NCBI RefSeq assembly: GCF_036038375.1
Contig: NZ_CP107935.1
Span: 5,270,001-5,334,000, forward strand
Origin: Streptomyces sp. NBC_00414
Lineage (GTDB): Bacteria; Actinomycetota; Actinomycetes; Streptomycetales; Streptomycetaceae
Reading direction: 5' to 3'
DNA length: 64,000 bases
The notes under the pieces were generated by a model. It saw only the letters and a program-made list of their open reading frames with translations. It was not told where the DNA came from and did no database searches. A program made the position numbers and the translations under genes. The number at the start of each line of letters is the position of its first letter. Positions within the stretch are counted from its first letter, which is position 1. Of the stretch, positions 58,140 through 64,000 are shown one piece after another.

Positions 58140-59623
58140 GCAACCACGAGAGCGGTCCGGTGAGCGACCAGGACGACATCCCCGTGCGCGACCACGGCGC
58201 CGCCCCCGCGGACGACCGCGATGACTCCCCTGTGGGCGAGCCCGGACGTGCCCCGGCGGGCGCCGACGATCCCCGGCCGACGCGCAGCCCCGGTCGCGAG
58301 CGGCTGGCCGGGCGGATCAGCCGTTTCGACCGCAGGCACCGGCTCGACCGGAAGCTGGCGCACGCCGTCTCCAGCCTCACCGGGCGGTCCCTGGGGCCGT
58401 ACCAGACCGCGGTGATCCGCATAGGCTTCGCCGGGACCTGGCTGCTCTTCCTCTTGCGGGAGTTCCCGCACCGCCAGGAGATGTACGGGCCCGACGGCCC
58501 CTGGAGCTGGGACCTGGCCCAGCAGCTCACCGCGAACAACCACGCCTTCACGGCCCTGATGTGGGCCGACGGGCAGGTCTGGTTCGAGATCGTCTTCGCG
58601 CTCGCCGTGCTCTCCGCCGCCCTGTTCATGCTCGGCTGGCGCACCCGCACCATGTCCGTGCTCTTCCTGCTCGGCGTGCTCTCCCTCCAGAACCGCAGCA
58701 TCTTCATGGGGGACGGCGGCGACAACGTCATCCACCTGATGGCGATCTACCTGGTGTTCACCCGCTGCGGCCAGGTGTGGTCGCTGGACGCGCGGCGCGA
58801 GCGCCGGGCGGCAGCGGCGGGGGCACGCGCGCGTGAAGGGCGTTCCCACCCGGTCCGGGTCGATCCGGACCGGACCGACCCGGACCGGGTCGGTATCGCC
58901 CTGTGGGCCGTGCTCGGCCTGGCCCTGGCGGCCGCCACGCTCGCGGGGAAGATCGACGGCGGTCTGTTCGGCGGCTGGCGGACGGTCTACTGGGGGCTGT
59001 GGGCGGTCCAGGGCCTGTGGTGGCCGGCCCGCCGGTACACCCGGAGTGCCCAGCCGCGCGTCTTCCTCGACGTCCTCGCCAACCTCCTCCACAACGCGGC
59101 CCTCTTCGTGATCATGGCTGAGGCCTGTCTGATCTACGCGACCGCCGGCTGGTACAAGATCCAGGGCTCGCGCTGGCAGGACGGCACGGCCGTGTACTAC
59201 CCGCTGCACCTGGACTACTTCTCCCCCTGGCCCGCCCTGTCCGACACGCTGTCCGCGAGCGGCACGATGGTGATGCTGGTGACGTACGGGACGGTGGTCG
59301 CGCAGGTAGCCTTCCCCTTCACGCTGTTCAACCGGCGGGTGAAGAACGTTCTGCTGGCGGGCATGATCACCGAGCACGCCGTGATCGCCGTCGTGCTGGG
59401 TCTGCCGTTCTTCTCCCTCGCGATGATCGCCGCCGACGCGGTCTTCCTGCCGACTTCCTTCCTGCGCCGCCTCGGCGGCTGGGTCACCCGCGCGCGTGAG
59501 CGGCTGTCCTCCCGCCTCGGGCGGAACCTCCCGCGCCTCGGGCGTACGCTCCCGGGTCCGCGCGAGGAGGACCCGCGGCCCCCGGAGACGGCCGAGCACA
59601 CGCACGTAGGCTTCACGGCATGA
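58136..59623 (+). CDS. HTTM domain membrane protein (vitamin K carboxylase-like)
   Basis: 495 aa, MSNHESGPVSDQDDIPVRDH. Residues 1-90 are charged and disordered. Then about eight membrane helices with HTTM features: LGPYQTAVIRIGFAGTWLLFLL, LFMLGWRTRTMSVLFLLGVLSLQNRSIFMGDGGDNVIHLMAIYLVF, YATAGWYKIQGSRWQDGTAVYYPL. HTTM is the transmembrane part of gamma-glutamyl carboxylase, but the soluble carboxylase part is missing. Coupled by overlaps to DUF5819 and TrmH genes. Confidence 0.9.
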   Translation: MSNHESGPVSDQDDIPVRDHGAAPADDRDDSPVGEPGRAPAGADDPRPTRSPGRERLAGRISRFDRRHRLDRKLAHAVSSLTGRSLGPYQTAVIRIGFAGTWLLFLLREFPHRQEMYGPDGPWSWDLAQQLTANNHAFTALMWADGQVWFEIVFALAVLSAALFMLGWRTRTMSVLFLLGVLSLQNRSIFMGDGGDNVIHLMAIYLVFTRCGQVWSLDARRERRAAAAGARAREGRSHPVRVDPDRTDPDRVGIALWAVLGLALAAATLAGKIDGGLFGGWRTVYWGLWAVQGLWWPARRYTRSAQPRVFLDVLANLLHNAALFVIMAEACLIYATAGWYKIQGSRWQDGTAVYYPLHLDYFSPWPALSDTLSASGTMVMLVTYGTVVAQVAFPFTLFNRRVKNVLLAGMITEHAVIAVVLGLPFFSLAMIAADAVFLPTSFLRRLGGWVTRARERLSSRLGRNLPRLGRTLPGPREEDPRPPETAEHTHVGFTA

Positions 59624-60414
59624 GGGACCCCCGCGACCCCCGTGACCACCGCGAATCCGAGCCCCTGAGCGCCTGGCACCGGCTCGCCGGCACCGCCGTG
59701 CTGCTCGACGGCTTCCACGCCCTCAAGCACGCGCTGCGCTTCCACGCCGAGGTCCCGGTGGCCGTCACCACCGACCGGGCGGCGGCGCTCGCCCTCGCGG
59801 ACGAGCTGGCCCCGGACGTACGGGAGACGCTGGACGCCCTCCTGGTGGAGGTCCCGGAGGCCACGTACCGGGCGCTCGTCGCGCGTCCGCATCCCACCGC
59901 GGTGGCCGCCCTCGCGGTACGGCCCTCGCGCGAGGCCAACCTGCGGGCGCTGGCCCGCACGCCCCGTACCGCGCCCGTGGTCGTCCTCGACCAGCCGCGC
60001 AACCTAGGGAACGCCGGGGCGGTGATCCGGCTCGCGGCCGGGTTCGGCGCGACCGGGGTCGTCACCACCGGCACGCTCGATCCTTGGCATCCCACGGTCG
60101 TGCGCGGTGGGGCGGGGCTGCACTTCGCCACGGCCGTGGAGCGGCTGACCGTGGACGAGCTGCCCTCCGGGCCGGTGTTCGCGCTCGATCCGGAGGGGGA
60201 GGACATTCGGGGGGTGAAGATTCCCGATGACGCGGTTCTTGCCTTCGGCTCCGAGCGGAGTGGGTTGTCCGGTGAGTTGCGTGGTCGGACGGACCAGCTC
60301 GTCTCGCTGCCGATGAAGCCGCAGGTGTCCAGTTACAACCTCGCCACCAGTGTGGGGATGGCGTTGTTCCACTGGAGTGCGTCGTCGGGCCCGCAGGCCC
60401 CGCAGGTCTCGTAG
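59620..60414 (+). CDS. TrmH/SpoU family RNA methyltransferase
   Basis: 264 aa, start ATGA overlapping the HTTM stop. SPOUT knot motifs: QPRNLGNAGAVIRLAAGFGATGVV (motif 1), VLAFGSERSGLS (motif 2) and LPMKPQVSSYNLATSVGMALF (motif 3, usual MxGxxxSLNVSVA with YN in place of LN). N-terminal substrate-binding part 1-110. Probably a 2'-O-ribose methyltransferase of tRNA or rRNA; target unknown. Confidence 0.92.
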   Translation: MRDPRDPRDHRESEPLSAWHRLAGTAVLLDGFHALKHALRFHAEVPVAVTTDRAAALALADELAPDVRETLDALLVEVPEATYRALVARPHPTAVAALAVRPSREANLRALARTPRTAPVVVLDQPRNLGNAGAVIRLAAGFGATGVVTTGTLDPWHPTVVRGGAGLHFATAVERLTVDELPSGPVFALDPEGEDIRGVKIPDDAVLAFGSERSGLSGELRGRTDQLVSLPMKPQVSSYNLATSVGMALFHWSASSGPQAPQVS

Positions 60415-60423
60415 GCGTTCGGC

Positions 60424-60464
60424 TGCGGGGCGGTTGTGGCTGAGCGCGCAGTTCCCCGCGCCCC
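60424..60464 (+). repeat. dispersed 41-bp element, copy 2
   Basis: Second copy of the element at 55393-55433, in the short gap between the convergent TrmH and paaN stops; can also fold with the following GCGGGCCGGGG as a terminator-like hairpin. Confidence 0.8.
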
Positions 60465-60477
60465 TTGCGGGCCGGGG

Positions 60478-62169
60478 CTATGCCTCCTTGCGGATCTCCA
60501 CCACTCGGAAGCGGTTGGACACGAATGCTCCGTCGCACAGGGCCGCGTTGGCCGCCGGGTTGCCGCCCGAGCCGTGGAAGTCCGAGAAGGCGGCCGTCTG
60601 GTTGACGTACACCCCGCCGGTCAGGTTCAGGGAGAGCTGGGCCGCCTCGTCCAGGCAGGCCTCCCGCACGGCCTCCTCGACCTCGTCCGAGGTCGTGTAC
60701 GCGCCGACGGTCATCGCGCCCTTGTCGCGGACGGTGCGCCGCAGCAGCTCCACCGCGTCGGCCGCCGAGTCGACCGCGACGGCGAACGAGACCGGGCCGA
60801 AGCACTCGCTCATGTAGGCGGCCTGGTCGTCGGGCTTGCCGCCGTCGAGCTTCACGATCACCGGGGTGCGGACCACCGCGTCGGGGAATTCGGGGTTCGT
60901 GATCTCGCGTGAGGCGAGGGCGACTTCGCCGAGGCCCGCCGCCGCCTCCACTCGGGCCTTCACGTCCGGGTTCACGATCGCGCCCAGCAGGGCGTTCGCC
61001 CGGGCGTCGTCCCCGAGGAGTCCGTCGACCGCCCTCGCGAGGTCGGCGACCACCTCGTCGTACGACTTGGGGCCCTCCTCCGTACGGATGCCGGCGCGCG
61101 GGACGAGGAGGTTCTGCGGGGTCGTGCACATCTGGCCGCTGTAGAGGGACAAGGAGAAGGCGAGGTTCGACAGCATTCCCTTGTAGTCGTCGGTCGACTC
61201 CACGATCACCGTGTTGACGCCGGCCTTCTCCGTGTAGACCTGCGCCTGGCGGGCGTTGGCCTCCAGCCAGTCTCCGAACGCCGTCGAGCCGGTGTAGTCG
61301 ATGATCCGGATCTCGGGACGGGTGGCCAGGGTCTTGGCGATGCCCTCGCCCGGCCGCTCGGCGGCCAGCGCCACCAGGTTCGGGTCGAAGCCCGCCTCGG
61401 CGAGCACCTCGCGGGCCACCTGGACGGTGAGCGCCAGCGGCAGCACCGCGCGCGGGTGGGGCTTCACCAGCACGGCGTTGCCCGTGGCGAGGGAGGCGAA
61501 CAGGCCCGGATAGCCGTTCCACGTCGGGAAGGTGTTGCAGCCGATCAGCAGCGCGATGCCGCGCGGCACCGGGGTGAACTGCTTGGTCAGCGCGAGCGGG
61601 TCGCGCTTGCCCTGGGGCTTCGTCCACTCCGCCGTGTCGGGGGTGCGGACCTGCTCCACGTACGCGTACGCCACCGCCTCCATGCCGCGGTCCTGCGCGT
61701 GCGGGCCGCCCGCCTGGAACGCCATCATGAAGGCCTGGCCGCTGGTGTGCATGACCGCGAGCGCGAACTCGTGCGTGCGGTCGCTGATCCGCTTGAGGAT
61801 CTCCAGACACACCACCGCGCGCGTCTCCGCGCCCGCGTCGCGCCACGCGCGCTGTCCGGCGCGCATGGCGGGCAGCAGCGTGTCGATGTCCGCGTGCGGG
61901 TACGTGACGCCCAACTCGATCCCGTACGGCGAGACCTCGCCGCCCACCCAGTCGTCGGTGCCGGGCTGGTCCAGGTCGAGGCGGCCGTTCAGCACGGCGT
62001 CGAAGGCGGCCTTGCCCTCGGCCGTCCCCAGGCTGCCGTTCTCCCCGTACGCCTTGGGGTGTTCGGGGTGCGGCGACCAGTACGCGCGCGTGCGCATCGC
62101 CTCCAGCGCCTGGTCGAGCGTCGGCCGGTGCTTGGCGATGAGCTCGTGCGCGGTCAGTGCGGCGGCCAT
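60478..62169 (-). CDS. paaN: Phenylacetic acid degradation protein PaaN (aldehyde dehydrogenase type)
   Basis: 563 aa, MAAALTAHELIAKHRPTLDQ. Aldehyde dehydrogenase fold: LIGCNTFPTWNGYPGLFASLATGNAVLVKPHP, DYTGSTAFGDWLEANA, catalytic Cys in SGQMCTTPQN, and ECFGPVSFAVAV. The length and N-terminal extension match PaaN rather than the bifunctional PaaZ (no C-terminal hydratase). It should oxidise the ring-opened semialdehyde of phenylacetyl-CoA breakdown. Divergent from paaH, with a dyad operator between. Confidence 0.9.
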   Translation of the reverse strand: MAAALTAHELIAKHRPTLDQALEAMRTRAYWSPHPEHPKAYGENGSLGTAEGKAAFDAVLNGRLDLDQPGTDDWVGGEVSPYGIELGVTYPHADIDTLLPAMRAGQRAWRDAGAETRAVVCLEILKRISDRTHEFALAVMHTSGQAFMMAFQAGGPHAQDRGMEAVAYAYVEQVRTPDTAEWTKPQGKRDPLALTKQFTPVPRGIALLIGCNTFPTWNGYPGLFASLATGNAVLVKPHPRAVLPLALTVQVAREVLAEAGFDPNLVALAAERPGEGIAKTLATRPEIRIIDYTGSTAFGDWLEANARQAQVYTEKAGVNTVIVESTDDYKGMLSNLAFSLSLYSGQMCTTPQNLLVPRAGIRTEEGPKSYDEVVADLARAVDGLLGDDARANALLGAIVNPDVKARVEAAAGLGEVALASREITNPEFPDAVVRTPVIVKLDGGKPDDQAAYMSECFGPVSFAVAVDSAADAVELLRRTVRDKGAMTVGAYTTSDEVEEAVREACLDEAAQLSLNLTGGVYVNQTAAFSDFHGSGGNPAANAALCDGAFVSNRFRVVEIRKEA

Positions 62170-62267
62170 GCGGAACCATCTCCTCGTTTCATGAACTCTT
62201 CGTCGAGCTCAGGACCTGGCAGTCCAGCTCATGACCTGGGCAGAAACAGCCGGACAGAGTTAGAGTA

Positions 62268-62281
62268 ACCGAACGATCGGT
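62268..62281. promoter_or_regulatory. candidate TetR (PaaR-like) operator
   Basis: ACCGA-ACGA-TCGGT, perfect 5-bp arms, in the 168-base divergent paaN/paaH gap. Matches the ACCGAxCGxTCGGT kind of site bound by TetR-type Paa regulators, one of which appears to be encoded at 63849. Confidence 0.65.
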
Positions 62282-62337
62282 CGGGACAAGGGGGTCCGCT
62301 GAACCTGTGGAAAACCCCGTGCGGGAGGATCGCGAGC

Positions 62338-63852
62338 ATGACAGCACTCGACCTCGCCGGCCCCGTGGCCGTCGTCGGCACCGGCACCATGGGCCAGGGC
62401 ATCGCCCAGGTCGCCCTCGTCGCGGGCCACCCCGTGCGGCTGTACGACTCCGCCCCCGGCCGGGCCCGGGCGGCGACCGAAGCGATCGTCGCCCGCCTCG
62501 ACCGGCTCGTCGAGAAGGACCGGCTGACCGGCGCCGAGCGCGACGCCGCCCGGGCCCGGCTGCGCCCCGCCGAGAGCCTCGCCGACCTCGCCGACTCGGG
62601 CCTCGTCCTCGAAGCCGTCCTGGAGCGGCTGGACGTCAAACAGCAGCTGTTCCGCGAGCTGGAGGACATCGTCCCGGACGACTGCCTGCTCGCCACCAAC
62701 ACCTCCTCCCTGTCGGTGACCGCGATCGGCGGCGCCCTGCGCAACCCCGGCCGTTTCGTCGGGCTGCACTTCTTCAACCCCGCACCGCTGCTGCCCCTCG
62801 TGGAGGTCGTCTCCGGGTTCGCGACCGACGTCACGTCGGCCACGCGCGCGTACGAACTGGCCCGCGCCTGGGGGAAGACCCCGGTCGCCTGCGCGGACAC
62901 CCCGGGTTTCATCGTCAACCGCATCGCGCGGCCCTTCTACGCCGAGGCCTTCGCGGTCTACGAGGCCCAGGCCGCCGACCCCGCGACGATCGACGCGGTG
63001 CTGCGCGAGTCGGGCGGCTTCCGGATGGGAGCCTTCGAACTGACCGACCTCATCGGCCAGGACGTCAACGAGTCCGTCACCCGCTCCGTGTGGGAGGGCT
63101 TCTTCCAGGACGTGCGGTTCGCTCCCTCGCTGGCCCAGCGCCGGCTCGTCGAGTCGGGCCGGCACGGCCGCAAGTCGGGGCACGGCTGGTACGACTACGG
63201 GGACGAGGGCGAGCGGCCCGAGCCGCACACCGCGGAGAAGGTCCAGCCGCCCGCGTACGTCGTCGCCGAGGGCGATCTGGGCCCCGCCGCCGAACTGCTC
63301 GCGCTGATCCGCGAGGCGGGCATCCAGGTCCGTGAGGACGAGGAGGACCACGGCACGCGCCTGGTGCTGCCGGGCGGCGGCCAACTGGCCCTCGCGGACG
63401 GCCAGACCGCCGTCGAGTTCCGTGACGTCGTCTACTTCGACCTGGCGCTCGACTACCGCAGGGCGACCCGGATCGCCCTGTCCCACTCGCAGGACACCCA
63501 GACGCAGACCCTCGCCGAGGCCACCGGCCTCTTCCAGGCGCTCGGCAAGGACGTCAGCGTCATCGGGGACGTGCCCGGCCTGATCGTCGCCCGCACGGTG
63601 GCCCGCATCGTCGACCTGGCGCACGACGCCGTCGCCAAGGGCGTGGCCACCGAGGAGGACATCGACACGGCGATGCGCCAGGGCGTCAACTACCCCCTGG
63701 GCCCGTTCGAATGGAGCCGCAGGCTCGGCCGGAGCTGGGCCTACGACGTCCTGGACGACCTGCACATGCGTGACCCGTCGGGGCGTTACGCGCCGTCCCT
63801 CGCGCTCTACCGCCACGCGTACGCCTCCGAGAAGCGGGAGGGCACCCCATGA
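62338..63852 (+). CDS. paaH: 3-hydroxyacyl-CoA dehydrogenase (PaaH/PaaC)
   Basis: 504 aa, ATG with GGGAGGA upstream. NAD-binding VAVVGTGTMGQGIAQVAL at 10-27, ATNTSSLSVTAIG, FFNPAPLLPLVEVV and TPGFIVNRIARPFYAEAF; two C-terminal dehydrogenase domains (about 190-280 and 395-495) as in the ~500-residue PaaH form. Oxidises 3-hydroxyadipyl-CoA to 3-oxoadipyl-CoA in the phenylacetate route. The stop overlaps the TetR start. Confidence 0.93.
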   Translation: MTALDLAGPVAVVGTGTMGQGIAQVALVAGHPVRLYDSAPGRARAATEAIVARLDRLVEKDRLTGAERDAARARLRPAESLADLADSGLVLEAVLERLDVKQQLFRELEDIVPDDCLLATNTSSLSVTAIGGALRNPGRFVGLHFFNPAPLLPLVEVVSGFATDVTSATRAYELARAWGKTPVACADTPGFIVNRIARPFYAEAFAVYEAQAADPATIDAVLRESGGFRMGAFELTDLIGQDVNESVTRSVWEGFFQDVRFAPSLAQRRLVESGRHGRKSGHGWYDYGDEGERPEPHTAEKVQPPAYVVAEGDLGPAAELLALIREAGIQVREDEEDHGTRLVLPGGGQLALADGQTAVEFRDVVYFDLALDYRRATRIALSHSQDTQTQTLAEATGLFQALGKDVSVIGDVPGLIVARTVARIVDLAHDAVAKGVATEEDIDTAMRQGVNYPLGPFEWSRRLGRSWAYDVLDDLHMRDPSGRYAPSLALYRHAYASEKREGTP

Positions 63853-64000
63853 CCACCGCCAAGCGCGACACCTACACGCCGGAGACCCTGCTCTCCGTGG
63901 CCGTGCGGGTCTTCAACGAGCGTGGCTACGACGGCACTTCCATGGAGCACCTCTCCAAGGCGGCCGGCATCTCCAAGTCGTCGATCTACCACCACGTCAC
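63849..64000 (+). CDS. TetR family regulator (5' part only, cut by window)
   Basis: 50 codons seen: MTTAKRDTYTPETLLSVAVR, then VFNERGYDGTSMEHLSKAAGISKSSIYHHV, the TetR helix-turn-helix. Starts in ATGA overlap with paaH, so co-expressed with it. Probably the PaaR-type repressor of the divergent paa promoters via the dyad at 62268; the ligand domain lies outside the window. Confidence 0.9.
   Translation, partial: MTTAKRDTYTPETLLSVAVRVFNERGYDGTSMEHLSKAAGISKSSIYHHV

Noticed and set aside
60062..62179. 705-codon minus-strand frame overlapping paaN
   Set aside because: Different frame of the same strand as paaN, Arg/Gly-rich product, no domain; paaN is certain.

Overview
The window is a 64 kb piece of a high-GC actinobacterial chromosome centred on the origin of replication, and gene order, codon use and protein sequences point clearly to Streptomyces (species not determined). 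Marks of this are the block GNAT-parB-parA-rsmG-jag-yidC-yidD-rnpA-rpmH / dnaA-oriC-dnaN-gnd-like-recF-DUF721-gyrB-gyrA, Streptomyces-type parS sites (GTTTCACGTGAAAC), a dnaA with a long linker, WhiB-like, CrgA, DLW-39, DUF5324 and class E sortase genes, and many GTG starts.

Layout. 1-6844 (minus strand): chromosome segregation (parAB), 16S rRNA methylation (rsmG), the Jag-YidC-YidD membrane insertion genes, RNase P protein and ribosomal protein L34. 6845-7264: divergent rpmH/dnaA promoter region with two inverted DnaA boxes. 7265-9151: dnaA. 9152-10267: oriC, with about 18 DnaA-box-like 9-mers in two groups and a (CTA)4 run that fits a DnaA-trio unwinding element. 10268-19951: dnaN, a short 6-phosphogluconate dehydrogenase, recF, DUF721, gyrB, gyrA and a DUF3566 membrane protein. 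20185-31153: tRNA-Ile to tRNA-Ala, an accessory stretch with an overlapping ECF sigma / unknown / WhiB-like operon, a divergent XRE regulator with dyad operators between them, secreted proteins, DLW-39, a Ser/Thr kinase and an HTH protein. 31818: an intergenic parS. 31925-40142: DUF5324, cyclophilin, rhomboid protease, a DnaA-box cluster, crgA, DUF881, three class E sortases and pabA. 40275-48463 (minus strand): the fhaA-fhaB-pstP-rodA-pbpA-pknB cell-wall/phospho-signalling operon. 48967: tRNA-Leu. 49463-60414: mixed accessory genes (Cys-rich secreted protein, SDR, azoR/HxlR redox pair, DUF2252, J-domain protein, rhodanese, acyl-CoA dehydrogenase with a KstR-like box, DUF5819-HTTM-TrmH). 60478-64000: phenylacetate genes paaN / paaH and a cut-off TetR regulator with a dyad operator.

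Together the genes cover initiation and segregation of the chromosome (DnaA, oriC, ParAB/parS, gyrase, RecF, beta clamp), membrane-protein insertion, cell division and wall growth control (CrgA, RodA/FtsW, PBP, PknB, PstP, FHA proteins) and surface anchoring (sortases). The less ordinary features are in the intergenic DNA and the accessory stretches: the trio element, two distal DnaA-box clusters, three short tandem arrays with 12-bp period, parS sites inside parA and parB, the sigma/Wbl operon with its ATCTAC/GTAGAT dyads, and the KstR-like site.
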